From positions 1 through 62,486 of the forward strand of contig JAFWYK010000001.1 of NCBI GenBank assembly GCA_017517685.1: a stretch of DNA of 62,486 bases, written 5' to 3'. The notes below the pieces were generated by a model. The model saw only the letters and a list, made by a program, of their open reading frames with translations. It had not been told where the DNA came from and ran no database searches. This DNA is from Clostridia bacterium (lineage in GTDB: Bacteria > Bacillota > Clostridia > TANB77 > CAG-508). A program made the position numbers and the translations under genes. Numbering within the stretch: position 1 is the stretch's first letter; each line of letters begins with the position of its first letter. Positions 8,279 to 16,904 of the stretch are shown one piece after another.

Positions 8279-9086
8279 CACAAAAATGCAGGCGACAGGC
8301 AATGATTTTATAATAATTAACGAGATAGAAAATGAAATAAATTACAGTTATAAGTTATTTGCAAAATTTTTATGTGATAGACACTTTTCTATTGGAGGCG
8401 ATGGTGTAATTTTATTAGAAAAAAGTGATGTTGCTGATTTTAAAATGAGAATATTAAATCAAGATGGAACAGAAGCTGAAATGTGTGGTAATGGCATAAG
8501 ATGTTTAGGTAAATACATATATGAAAAAGGTTTAATTGATAGTGATAATATAAGTATTGAAACAAAATCTGGAATTAAGAATTTATTATTAAAAATTGAA
8601 GGTAATACTGTAGTTGAAGTAAAAGTAAATATGGGTAATTATGAGCTTAACTATGAAAAAATACCAGTATATTTTAATGGAATAGAAAATGGGAGGATAA
8701 TGATTGAAGGAATAGAAGTTTTTCCAATTTCTATAGGAAATCCGCATGCAGTCTGTTTTGTTAATGATCTGGATAGTATTGATATAGAAAAAGTTGGAAA
8801 ACTAATAGAAAATTTTAAATATTTTCCAAATAGAACAAATGTAGAATTTGTTAAGTTACTAAATGAAGATAGAATTAAAATTAGAGTGTGGGAAAGAGGA
8901 GTAGGTGAAACTAATTCTTGTGGTACAGGAGCATGTGCTGCAGCTGCAATTTCGCATTTAAAAAAATCCACAAAAGATGAATTAATTGTGGAATTAAAAG
9001 GCGGAAATCTTAAAGTAAATATTAAAGATGATGTTGAATTAATTGGTGGTGCTGAATGTGTTTTTGAAGGAAAAATTAAGCTATAA
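8268..9086 (+). CDS. dapF: diaminopimelate epimerase
   Basis: A cofactor-independent racemase that converts LL- to meso-diaminopimelate for lysine and peptidoglycan. The two catalytic cysteines are C73 in MCGNGIRC and C218 in NSCGTGACAA. The substrate-binding FTKMQATGNDF start and the IGNPHAV segment are also present. Length 272 is standard. The start codon and its AGAGGTG site lie inside a strong hairpin, so expression is probably limited at initiation. The enzyme agrees with the meso-DAP-type MurE at 46217. Confidence 0.95.
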   Translation: MFFFTKMQATGNDFIIINEIENEINYSYKLFAKFLCDRHFSIGGDGVILLEKSDVADFKMRILNQDGTEAEMCGNGIRCLGKYIYEKGLIDSDNISIETKSGIKNLLLKIEGNTVVEVKVNMGNYELNYEKIPVYFNGIENGRIMIEGIEVFPISIGNPHAVCFVNDLDSIDIEKVGKLIENFKYFPNRTNVEFVKLLNEDRIKIRVWERGVGETNSCGTGACAAAAISHLKKSTKDELIVELKGGNLKVNIKDDVELIGGAECVFEGKIKL

Positions 9087-9108
9087 TTAACAAATTGTCC
9101 TCAAAACC

Positions 9109-9137
9109 TTGAAAAATGAGCAAAATCTCGCTATAAT
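9109..9137 (+). promoter_or_regulatory. consensus promoter of the 110-residue gene
   Basis: TTGAAA (9109-9114), exactly 17 bases, then TATAAT (9132-9137), about 55 bases before the ATG. Confidence 0.65.
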
Positions 9138-9191
9138 AGAATAAGCACTTGTGCTATAGAAAAAGCATCAATTTATGAAATGAGGTGTGGT

Positions 9192-9524
9192 ATGAAAAAC
9201 AAAGCTTACAAGAATTCACAGCTCAAACACCAGGTTTTTGATGCCAAGCGGACTGGAAAGAAACAAGTGATTTGGAATATTTCCGATAGCCAGGCAGAGT
9301 ACCTGAGAGGGCTGGGTTTTAAGACCGAACCATTTCTTTACTGGATTGAGACACGCAAGTGGTATAACGTCCAGGATAAGCAGGGAATTCTCAAGGAAAT
9401 TCACTATAAGTGCAAGCAGGGAACCCGCAGAATCGTTAAGAAGCTGAATCGAAAAGATATTAAGCTGCTCGATGAGTTCTCCGTTCACTATGGTGTGCTT
9501 AAGTACCGTATTGTTCTTAATTAG
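9192..9524 (+). CDS. hypothetical 110-residue basic protein of foreign composition
   Basis: I do not recognise this protein. It is soluble, basic and compact with no membrane segment; visible blocks are KQVIWNISDSQAEYLRGLGF, ETRKWYNVQ and a Lys/Arg-rich KQGTRRIVKKLNRKD. The mixed charge and small size would suit nucleic-acid binding, but nothing proves it. The ATG at 9192 is preferred over the in-frame ATG at 9180 because TGAGGTG sits five bases upstream of it. Codons use C and G in third positions (CTG, AAG, GGC) far more than the neighbours. It has its own consensus promoter and a strong terminator, so it is a self-contained unit that looks acquired. Confidence 0.75.
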   Translation: MKNKAYKNSQLKHQVFDAKRTGKKQVIWNISDSQAEYLRGLGFKTEPFLYWIETRKWYNVQDKQGILKEIHYKCKQGTRRIVKKLNRKDIKLLDEFSVHYGVLKYRIVLN

Positions 9525-9548
9525 GAAGTCAATCAAAATGATGCAAAA

Positions 9549-9588
9549 AGAAACGGTTGCCCGATGGGGTAACCGTTTCTACTTTTTT
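9549..9588. terminator. bidirectional intrinsic terminator
   Basis: A 14-bp stem (AGAAACGGTTGCCC with GGGTAACCGTTTCT, one G-T pair), loop GATG and a T-run to the right. It separates the rightward 110-residue gene from the convergent MurE paralogue. Confidence 0.85.
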
Positions 9589-9595
9589 AATAACT

Positions 9596-11104
9596 TTAAT
9601 TTATAGGTGTTCTTTCACCATTTGAAATCATTTCGTCAATTAATTCTGTGATAACTTTTCTTTCATCATATGGATATTTAACTCCATTTTTTTCTAGGTA
9701 TAAATCGTGTCCAAGCCCAGGAATTACAATGATATCTCCAGGTTTTGCTATTGAAATTGCGTATCTAATTCCTTCTGTTCTATCAACTACAATTTTATAA
9801 GGTTTTTTAGTAGGAATTATACCAACTTCTATTTCTTTAAGAATTTTTAATGGATCTTCTGTTCTTACTTGATCTGACATTAAAACTGTAAAATCAGCTA
9901 AGCGACCAGAGATTTCTCCCATTATAGGACGCTTTGTAGCATCTCTATCTCCACCAACACCCCAAGCACAAATAACTTTTCCTTTAGCATAAGTATTAAC
10001 AGCAGTTAATATGCTTTCTAAGCTAGATGGGGTATGAGCATAATCAATCATAATTGTTAATCCAAGTTTATTAGGTACAAGTTCGCTTCTACCTAAAACT
10101 CTTAAATCTTTAAGTGCTAGTCTTATATTGTCTGGATTTACATTAAAGAAAGAAGCAGCAGCTATAGCTCCTGCAGCATTGTATACACTAAATTTTCCGG
10201 GAATACAAGCTGTAATATGTTCACTATTATTATTATAGTTAATATCAAAATCAATTGATGAATCAGTAATTGTAACTGTTTCTGGATTTACTTTGAAATC
10301 AGAGTTTTTTTCAATAGAGAATGTTTTGATGATTTTGTTTGGAAGTATATCTTTAACTTTTGCAACTGTTTCATCATCGACATTTATTACTCCGTTTTTT
10401 GATATTTTTAATAGTTCTAGTTTGCAATTAAAATAATCTTCCATATTAGGGTGTTCTTTTGGACTAATATGATCTTCTGTAAGGTTAGTAAATAAACCAA
10501 CTTCAAATTCACAACCAGTAACACGCTCTAATTTCATTGCTTGAGAAGATACTTCTATTATTGCAATTTCAACATTTTGTTTAACCATTTCGGCTAAATA
10601 CTTTTGTATTTCGATACTTTCAGGAGTTGTTCTGTCAGTATCTTCATATTTTTCACCATTGATATATACAGCAATACTTCCAATTAAACCAACATTATAG
10701 TTTTGAGCTTCTAATATTGATTTAATCATAAATGTTGTTGTAGTTTTTCCTTTTGTTCCTGTAATACCAATTAATTTAAGTTTTTGCGAAGGGTGGTCAT
10801 AAAATTCACATGCTGTTTGTGCTAAAGCTTTTCTTGTATTTTTTACAGAGATGATTGCTTTTAATTCATCTTTAAATTCAAGTGAATTTATATCAACATC
10901 TGGTTCAACTATACAAGCAATAGCATCATTTTTTATGGCATCTTTTATAAATTCAACACCATTTTTTGTAAAGCCATTAATAGCAATAAATAGACCGCCT
11001 TCTTTGATTTTTCTTGAGTCTGAATGTATATTAGTTATATCTAAATTTAGATCACCAACTGTGTTAATTGTTTCGACTTCAGAAAGTAATTTATTAAGTA
11101 ACAT
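9596..11104 (-). CDS. MurE-like UDP-MurNAc-tripeptide ligase with altered specificity motif
   Basis: A Mur ligase of MurE type: the cytosolic ATP-dependent addition of the third stem residue to UDP-MurNAc-dipeptide. The P-loop GTKGKTTT (116-123), TTPES, the carbamylated-Lys segment YFNCKLELL and GVGGDRDATKRP are intact, so it should be an active ligase. The position of the meso-DAP motif DNPR reads DQVR (411-414; bases 9863-9874), unlike the second copy at 46217. The ATG at 11104 is used because GGAGGG lies six bases upstream; a TTG at 11125 precedes that site. It is monocistronic and convergent with the 110-residue gene. It could add a residue other than meso-DAP or act on another substrate. 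Confidence 0.85.
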   Translation of the reverse strand: MLLNKLLSEVETINTVGDLNLDITNIHSDSRKIKEGGLFIAINGFTKNGVEFIKDAIKNDAIACIVEPDVDINSLEFKDELKAIISVKNTRKALAQTACEFYDHPSQKLKLIGITGTKGKTTTTFMIKSILEAQNYNVGLIGSIAVYINGEKYEDTDRTTPESIEIQKYLAEMVKQNVEIAIIEVSSQAMKLERVTGCEFEVGLFTNLTEDHISPKEHPNMEDYFNCKLELLKISKNGVINVDDETVAKVKDILPNKIIKTFSIEKNSDFKVNPETVTITDSSIDFDINYNNNSEHITACIPGKFSVYNAAGAIAAASFFNVNPDNIRLALKDLRVLGRSELVPNKLGLTIMIDYAHTPSSLESILTAVNTYAKGKVICAWGVGGDRDATKRPIMGEISGRLADFTVLMSDQVRTEDPLKILKEIEVGIIPTKKPYKIVVDRTEGIRYAISIAKPGDIIVIPGLGHDLYLEKNGVKYPYDERKVITELIDEMISNGERTPIN

Positions 11105-11164
11105 AGTCATCCCTCCATTTCTCAAGATTACTATGTTTAAGATTATAATCTAAAGAAATCTATT

Positions 11165-11227
11165 TGTAAAGAAAAAAGGAAACACCCGCCATTCATCCTG
11201 CTCGAAAGCAGGTGAAAGTGACGGGTG
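11165..11227 (-). terminator. terminator of the 60-residue membrane protein
   Basis: On the minus strand an outer CACCCG/CGGGTG pair and an inner CCTGC/GCAGG stem are followed by a T-rich tail. Confidence 0.65.
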
Positions 11228-11269
11228 CCATGGTCAGATGCGCAATTGCACAGGGCCAACGGGAGTTAG

Positions 11270-11452
11270 CTAGAATATGAGGCAGAAGAGCCAAATAATC
11301 GCGAAAATCCCGAGCAAGATGCCCTTGTGTTCCCAGAGGAAACCTATCAACCACATGATGGGCGATATGAGTAATAAAAAAAGCCCAATGAGAACAGGGA
11401 GTGCGATCGCAAACATGAACCACGTCTCGAAAAGCCATTCGATGAACCACAT
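11270..11452 (-). CDS. small hydrophobic membrane protein (60 residues)
   Basis: It begins MWFIEWLFETWFMF and contains two long hydrophobic stretches joined by a short Trp-Glu-His-Lys turn (FLWEHKG), so it should be a helical hairpin in the membrane. I do not recognise the family. The inner ATG at 11452 is chosen over 11470 because GGAAGGAG lies eight bases before it. The reading frame with hydrophobic content is preferred over an overlapping 85-codon frame that has no ribosome site. Codon use is richer in G and C than its neighbours. It stands alone, with an extended -10 promoter and a terminator of its own. Confidence 0.65.
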   Translation of the reverse strand: MWFIEWLFETWFMFAIALPVLIGLFLLLISPIMWLIGFLWEHKGILLGIFAIIWLFCLIF

Positions 11453-11476
11453 ATTGCCAACTCCTTCCATATGAAA

Positions 11477-11515
11477 TTATTAATCGGAAAAGCTCCGATT
11501 ACAATAATTATACCA
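11477..11515 (-). promoter_or_regulatory. extended -10 promoter and leader hairpin of the 60-residue gene
   Basis: On the minus strand TGG-TATAAT (TATAAT at 11512-11507) forms an extended -10 with no good -35. It is followed in the leader by an 8-bp hairpin TAATCGGA/TCCGATTA (11481-11501). Confidence 0.5.
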
Positions 11516-11616
11516 TATTTTGGGTTAAAAATAAAGCAAATGAGAGGAATGTATTTAAAAAATGACAAAAAAATCGTTAAAAACACTGAAAAAGTGTGGT
11601 TTTTTTTGTCAAAATA

Positions 11617-11645
11617 TGGACTTTTTCGAAAAAGTCATATATAAT
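11617..11645 (+). promoter_or_regulatory. promoter overlapped by an 18-bp palindrome
   Basis: TGGACT (11617-11622), 17 bases and TATAAT (11640-11645), 40 bases before the ATG at 11685. A perfect palindrome GACTTTTTCGAAAAAGTC (11619-11636) covers the -35 and most of the spacer, as expected for a repressor operator. Just upstream (11585-11608) is a small ACACT/AGTGT hairpin with eight T residues. Confidence 0.5.
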
Positions 11646-11684
11646 GTAAAAAAAATAATTACTTGCTATAGGAGGCAATTTTTT

Positions 11685-13856
11685 ATGTATGAAAGAAGTG
11701 CAATTGTATTAGAACGTTATTTTGAAAACTTATTAGAGTACAGAAGAGAAGGTAATTTAAGAGACAATTTTTATTTTTATTGTGAATTAGTAGAAAAGCT
11801 AGAAAAATACCAAGTAAATTATCAAAAAGAATTTATTGCAATTCAAGATTACAATGAAACATTAAAAAAGATAAAACAAATACAATTAACACAAGAAAAA
11901 TTATACAAAAGAAGCGCTAAACTAGAATATAATAGAAATTTATTATTTAACAACTTAGATGGCAAAGTAGAAGATATTGAAAAATGCATAGAAAAAATTG
12001 AAACTGAAGTAGAAAAGAACAATGAAGATATGAAGAGTATCAAAGTTGCATTAATTAATACTTTAGGTGAATTTAACGAGAAAAAATTCGAATTATCAAA
12101 GTGTAAAAGATATAAGAAAATGGCTGAAAATGATTATAATGAAATATATGAAAAAGCCAGAGCAAACTTTGATGAAATCGATGAAGAAAATGTTGCTAAT
12201 ATTAAAGCATTTGCAAAATTTGATAATACTGAAGATATAATTGCGACTTTACAAGAAAATGGTAGTGGTGAAAAAATACCATTTAATGAAGGTGTAATAG
12301 AAAGTGCGACTATATACGGACTTGATATTGCAAAGAAAGAAGCCGCTTCATATTTAACAATTTATGACAAAATGGTTAAATTAATGGCTGATATTGATGC
12401 TGGTAGCGCGAAAATTGAATTACATAAAAAATATTTAAGAAATGAAAAAGCGAAAATTGACTTTATTATAGCAGTTAAAGAATATATGACACAATTTTTA
12501 GATTATGAGAGAATGACAATTATTCATGGTAGAAAATCTCATAATAGATTAATGAGTGAAGCTGTAGAAAACTTTAATGCGGATACAGTTCAAATTAGTA
12601 ATTTATTTGAGCTTCTATTAAGAGAAACAACAAATAAAGCTACTAAAAAAGCTTATAAAGAATTATATAATCAATCATATCTAACAGAAATAAAAGAAAA
12701 AGAAGAAAAATTCAAAAAAGAGAAAAACAGAGTAAATTTAAATACTGCAACATTAATTAACTCAAACTACTGGAGAATTGAAGGAGTTAGAGGTATTTAT
12801 ACAGTATTTTATAAAAATGTTTCAGAAGTGTTTGGAAGAGATGTTGAAGAATTCGATATTCCTAAAGAATTTGATGAGAATCCAAATGATGAGTCAGAAG
12901 ATTACGATGGAGAAGAAGTAATCGAAGATGATGGAGCTGAGGAAGAGGTAGTAGAAGAGAAAAAAGAAGAAAAGAAAAAAGAATTACCAAAAATGCCATT
13001 CCAAGTTCGTGGAACATTAGAAATAGATGATTTTAGTGATGAAGAAAATGAAGATTCTGAAGATGATGAAGATGAAGTTTTCCAACAGTTTAAAAGTATG
13101 AATAAAAAAGCATCTAAAAAAATAGAGGAATCAGAAGAAGATATTGATGACGAAGAAGATGATGATTTAATAATTCCAGCATCTACAAAATTTAGTTTTG
13201 CTGATGAAGATGATGATTTAGAGCTAGATATAGATGAAGACCAACTTGATGATGAAGACGATGAAGAAGATGAAGAAGATGATCTTTTCGCAACTAGTCA
13301 TGATGAAGAAGATGAAGAGGATGAAGAATTTGAATCTTTAGAAGATGAAGAGGAAGAAGAATCTATAATAGAGACAGCAACTAAAAAGAAAAAAAGAAAA
13401 GAAATTGAGATTCCTGCTGATGAAAGTGATGAAATTCAAGAATTATTAAGAAGAAAAATTCAATCATATGATAATTTAGTTGATGATATGGTTGATGAGT
13501 TTGATGATTCTGAAGATGAAGAATTTGATATTTTTGGTGAAAAATATCAAAATATCGATTTAACAGATTCTGAAGTTATTCCTGCTAAGGCAAGAAGAGA
13601 TGGAGTAGAATTAAAAGATGATTCTGTAGAAAAAGATGCTATTTTCTTTGAAAATATAAGAAAAGCACAAAAACCAAAAATCGAAGAAGATGAAGAGGAT
13701 GAAGTTTCATTCTTTGGAGAAATTAAAAAAATTACATCTAAGAGACATACAAACATAGAAGACGAAGATGTTCAAGAACCTAAAGTTGGAATGTTTGGAA
13801 AAATAAAAAAGATGGGTAATAAAAAGAAAAAAACATCTGACGAAGATGTATGGTAA
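11685..13856 (+). CDS. large coiled-coil protein with acidic C-terminal region, unknown function
   Basis: I do not recognise a family. The 723-residue product has no signal peptide or membrane segment. Residues 1 to about 390 are charged and helical with heptad-like stretches, for example around the KTEVEKNNEDM region. From about 390 onward there are repeated runs of Asp and Glu separated by short hydrophobic or Lys-rich pieces, and two copies of a Phe-Gly phrase (FFGEIKKITSKR and MFGKIKKMGNKKKK) near the end. The ATG at 11685 is chosen because GGAGG lies ten bases before it; the upstream in-frame start precedes the promoter. It is monocistronic, ending at a bidirectional terminator. A cytoplasmic scaffold is one possibility, not shown. 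Confidence 0.7.
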   Translation: MYERSAIVLERYFENLLEYRREGNLRDNFYFYCELVEKLEKYQVNYQKEFIAIQDYNETLKKIKQIQLTQEKLYKRSAKLEYNRNLLFNNLDGKVEDIEKCIEKIETEVEKNNEDMKSIKVALINTLGEFNEKKFELSKCKRYKKMAENDYNEIYEKARANFDEIDEENVANIKAFAKFDNTEDIIATLQENGSGEKIPFNEGVIESATIYGLDIAKKEAASYLTIYDKMVKLMADIDAGSAKIELHKKYLRNEKAKIDFIIAVKEYMTQFLDYERMTIIHGRKSHNRLMSEAVENFNADTVQISNLFELLLRETTNKATKKAYKELYNQSYLTEIKEKEEKFKKEKNRVNLNTATLINSNYWRIEGVRGIYTVFYKNVSEVFGRDVEEFDIPKEFDENPNDESEDYDGEEVIEDDGAEEEVVEEKKEEKKKELPKMPFQVRGTLEIDDFSDEENEDSEDDEDEVFQQFKSMNKKASKKIEESEEDIDDEEDDDLIIPASTKFSFADEDDDLELDIDEDQLDDEDDEEDEEDDLFATSHDEEDEEDEEFESLEDEEEEESIIETATKKKKRKEIEIPADESDEIQELLRRKIQSYDNLVDDMVDEFDDSEDEEFDIFGEKYQNIDLTDSEVIPAKARRDGVELKDDSVEKDAIFFENIRKAQKPKIEEDEEDEVSFFGEIKKITSKRHTNIEDEDVQEPKVGMFGKIKKMGNKKKKTSDEDVW

Positions 13857-13898
13857 AAAAAGAACCGTTCCCAAGAGGGAGCGGTTCTTTTTTTTTAT
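13856..13898. terminator. bidirectional intrinsic terminator
   Basis: A 13-bp stem (AAGAACCGTTCCC with GGGAGCGGTTCTT, one G-T pair), loop AAGA, with A-run and T-run on either side. It serves the acidic protein gene and the convergent deacetylase gene. Confidence 0.85.
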
Positions 13899-14945
13899 TC
13901 AATTTGCGACTTTGTGGACCATGATTTCTGTTTCAGGTGTTATCACTTTGAAGGTGTATCCATTTTCGAAACCATAGTCAATGATTGCTTCAAGTGCTTC
14001 CAATGTATGAATTTTGGATGCACTGTCGTGCATTAAGATGATGTTGCGCCTTCCGGGTTTGAGACCGGTAGTTACGTTTTCAAAGACTTCTGCGGCAGTG
14101 TTCGCACCGCCAGCATCTTGCGAGTCAACGTTCCAATCGTAGAAATTGAGTCCTTGCAATGGGAAGTAAGTTGTTGCTTCAGACATGATGCCTTGGCAAT
14201 AGTGCTTACTTACCGTATTAGAACTTCCACCAGGGAATCTGATGATAGTAGGCCGAATACCAATAGAATTATAGATACATTCTTGAAGCGAAAGGAAGTT
14301 ATCCTCAAGAGCTTCTAAAGATGTATATATTTTTGAATAGGTATGTGATTGACCGTGAAGTCCAATACTATGACCTTCGTCATAAATTCGCTGAACGAGC
14401 TCTTCGCGAACAGTACCTGGTTCGTAACCAACAATAAAGAAAGTTGCGTGAATACCTTTAGCAGCTAAGATGTCGAGAATATACGGCGTAATTTCAGCCG
14501 ATGGACCGTCATCAAATGTAAGGTATATTGTACCACCATGATCTTCGAGATTTTCTGTGGGAAAATCTGGTTCTGAAGATTGAGTTTCATCCATGGGATG
14601 AGTTTCAATTTCAGGTTCTTCAGTGGCTGCATTTTCAGTTGTGTCTTCTACAGGTTCTTCGGTGGGATTGGGTGGAGTTTGTTCAGGAATTGTTTCATTC
14701 TGATTATTATCCACGGTCTCTTGATTTGAAGAATTCTCTGTAGAACTAGACTCTTCCATTTGCATGGAAGAACTGGTACTTTCTGTGTTTGTTTGGTCAT
14801 TGGTTTCTGTTTGTGAGTTACTTACGATTGGAATAAGAACATCTGCTACGCCATTCTCAACCGCTATGGTGACTATTCCTATCACCATGAGAAATGCGAG
14901 TGATATGGCTAAGATGGGAAATCTTCTCCGTTTGCTTTTTTTCAT
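13899..14945 (-). CDS. membrane-anchored polysaccharide deacetylase (NodB family)
   Basis: A carbohydrate esterase 4 protein that removes N-acetyl groups from extracellular glycans such as peptidoglycan. An N-terminal anchor (about residues 9-28) is followed by a Ser/Thr/Gln/Glu/Pro-rich linker to about residue 138. The NodB domain then shows LTFDDGPS, the zinc pair in HGQSH, and RFPGG, followed by the catalytic His region near LMHDS. Length 348 is normal for anchored members. GGGAGG precedes the ATG. Base composition is richer in G and C than its neighbours and it has its own promoter and terminator, like three other single-gene units here. Confidence 0.88.
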   Translation of the reverse strand: MKKSKRRRFPILAISLAFLMVIGIVTIAVENGVADVLIPIVSNSQTETNDQTNTESTSSSMQMEESSSTENSSNQETVDNNQNETIPEQTPPNPTEEPVEDTTENAATEEPEIETHPMDETQSSEPDFPTENLEDHGGTIYLTFDDGPSAEITPYILDILAAKGIHATFFIVGYEPGTVREELVQRIYDEGHSIGLHGQSHTYSKIYTSLEALEDNFLSLQECIYNSIGIRPTIIRFPGGSSNTVSKHYCQGIMSEATTYFPLQGLNFYDWNVDSQDAGGANTAAEVFENVTTGLKPGRRNIILMHDSASKIHTLEALEAIIDYGFENGYTFKVITPETEIMVHKVAN

Positions 14946-14971
14946 TAGTTGTCCTCCCTTTCAAAATGCAT

Positions 14972-15000
14972 AATCTAGCAAAACTTATCGTATATTTGAA
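14972..15000 (-). promoter_or_regulatory. promoter of the deacetylase gene
   Basis: On the minus strand TTCAAA (15000-14995), 17 bases and TGC-TAGATT (TAGATT at 14977-14972), an extended -10 form. Confidence 0.45.
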
Positions 15001-15177
15001 CAAGTAGAACAATCCCAGTATATTTATAGAATTGGGATGTCTACATAAAAAAATAATGACTGCCCACTATTATACAACAAAATTACAAAAATGTCTAGAA
15101 TGTCATAATTTTGTATCGTATTTGTATTTGTATTTTGAAAAATATTAATATATAATTTTTTATAATAGGAGAAGTAT

Positions 15178-16488
15178 ATGGCAAATTTTTCGTGTAATAA
15201 TAGGGAGAAAAAAGAATATGCAAAAATTAAAAGTCGCTTAGAAAAGATGAGTACAAGCGATGATTTTGATGTTAATTTATGCCTTGCTGATATGTATGCA
15301 GCTGTAACAAGAAATTTGAAAACTAAATATAGAGCATTTTCCGAATCAAGATATACGAGTGGTAAATACGATGATGTTTTAAGAGATATGTTAAAAACAT
15401 TATATGAAGATATGCTTAGTAAAACGGTACTATTAGATTCTTTAAAATATTGCCATAATCAACAATTTACTATAGTAGGAAATAGAGCTATAAAACCATT
15501 ATTGCTTGATAATGATGATTTAGAAGGAATCTTTTTGAATACACAAGAGGATAATACAGTAGAGCTTTTAGCCAAAACAATGGATTGGGTAAGCAAATCA
15601 TCTAAAGAAGTAGAATTGGTAAGCAAAAATGTATTAATGGATATACCAGGTGATTTAGAGTTAAATGGTTATACAATGAGATATATTAATGATTACTTAT
15701 CTGATGTTTGCATGAATGGAGAAATAATAAGAAATCACTTTTTAGATGATAGGTTGGGATTTTCAGACGATTTATCTGATCCAGTAGTTAATAGAGTTAA
15801 TGAAATGCTTGAAGTAACAAATGAAAAATTTGGTACAAGTATTTCTTTAAAAGATGTATATAAATATGCATCATGTAAAAGACTAGAAGAGTTTTTATAT
15901 AAAGTGAAAGCTATATCTCAAGTAGAATTATATAGAACTGAAGCACAAAATAGGAGAGAAGGAGAAAATACTGGAGTTGCTTTAGACATTGAAAGAGATA
16001 AAAGTATGAATGGAACTAATTTTAATACAAAGTATAATGTATTTATTCCATTTTATTTAAATAGTTTTAGAGATCATTCTGATGGAAGTAGTTTTGTTTC
16101 ACTTATAAATCATCAAGTTATGAATGGAGATAGCGTTGAGACATTTCCACTTGACTCAATTGATGATATTCCATTTAGGCCGTTTTTAAATTTTAAACTA
16201 GGATCTAAAAGAATATATCAAATATATAATATATTAGAAGAATATGATAATCCAAAAGTTAATTGTTTCTATAGTGAAGAAACAAGTTCGAGATTAGATA
16301 GTATATATTCATATATAGCAGATGGACTTCATTATAGTATAGTATCTGGTGATATGGACAAACCATTTCCATCTGATTATCTTCAATCAGGTGATTTACA
16401 AAGTTTTAAAACCTGTGTAAGACAAGATAGAGAATATTATGCTAAAACTATGGATAGACAAAATAATGATAGAACGTTTTTAAGTTAA
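15178..16488 (+). CDS. hypothetical soluble protein (436 residues)
   Basis: I recognise no domain. The product begins MANFSCNNREKKEYAKIK, has no signal peptide or membrane segment and is of mixed charge and mostly helical character, with a Tyr/Asp-rich C-terminal third. The start has TAGGAGAAG upstream. The next gene begins 12 bases after the stop with its own GAGGAAAG site, so the pair is very likely an operon. Codon use is that of the chromosome. The neighbours (deacetylase on the other strand, sortase downstream with its own promoter) do not fix a role. Confidence 0.7.
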   Translation: MANFSCNNREKKEYAKIKSRLEKMSTSDDFDVNLCLADMYAAVTRNLKTKYRAFSESRYTSGKYDDVLRDMLKTLYEDMLSKTVLLDSLKYCHNQQFTIVGNRAIKPLLLDNDDLEGIFLNTQEDNTVELLAKTMDWVSKSSKEVELVSKNVLMDIPGDLELNGYTMRYINDYLSDVCMNGEIIRNHFLDDRLGFSDDLSDPVVNRVNEMLEVTNEKFGTSISLKDVYKYASCKRLEEFLYKVKAISQVELYRTEAQNRREGENTGVALDIERDKSMNGTNFNTKYNVFIPFYLNSFRDHSDGSSFVSLINHQVMNGDSVETFPLDSIDDIPFRPFLNFKLGSKRIYQIYNILEEYDNPKVNCFYSEETSSRLDSIYSYIADGLHYSIVSGDMDKPFPSDYLQSGDLQSFKTCVRQDREYYAKTMDRQNNDRTFLS

Positions 16489-16500
16489 AAGAGGAAAGAT

Positions 16501-16812
16501 ATGATAGATAAAGAAAAAATTTCTAATTTAATAAATGATAAAAAGTTTAAAGAGGTCATAAATGAATTTTCCGCTGTTTTTTTGGAAAAACTTAAAACTA
16601 TATTAGACTTTTATAAAATTGATTATAATGATGATATAACGTTAATAGAGTGTATTTCTATAATAGAGTTTAAAGTTCCAAATTCTGAAATAATAGTTCA
16701 TGTTCCAATGGAAATAATATTTAATGAATCAAGAGAAATTGAATCAAGAGCAAACTTTGCCTTAAATAGATATGAAAAGTGGCTAGAAAATGTAAATAGT
16801 TTAATGAATTAA
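16501..16812 (+). CDS. hypothetical protein (103 residues)
   Basis: A small acidic protein with no recognised domain, no membrane segment and an alternating helix-strand look (CISIIEFKVPNSEIIVHVPM). It is tightly linked to the preceding 436-residue gene and probably works with it. The start is well supported by AAGAGGAAAG before the ATG. Confidence 0.65.
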   Translation: MIDKEKISNLINDKKFKEVINEFSAVFLEKLKTILDFYKIDYNDDITLIECISIIEFKVPNSEIIVHVPMEIIFNESREIESRANFALNRYEKWLENVNSLMN

Positions 16813-16843
16813 CATAATTTTTAAAAAATAACAAATTATGGTC

Positions 16844-16872
16844 TTGAAAGCCAAATGCTTAAATGATATAAT
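16844..16872 (+). promoter_or_regulatory. consensus promoter of the sortase gene
   Basis: TTGAAA (16844-16849), 17 bases, TATAAT (16867-16872); the ATG is 33 bases downstream. Confidence 0.65.
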
Positions 16873-16904
16873 TATTATGAAATTTTGCGTAGAAAGGAGA
16901 AAAT

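Noticed and set aside
9216..9536. 106-codon minus-strand frame opposite the 110-residue gene
   Set aside because: It is antisense to a gene with a proper promoter, ribosome site and terminator, and it runs through that gene's end.
11193..11450. 85-codon minus-strand frame overlapping the small membrane protein
   Set aside because: No ribosome site and an improbable His/Cys-rich composition; the overlapping hydrophobic frame has a good site and promoter.
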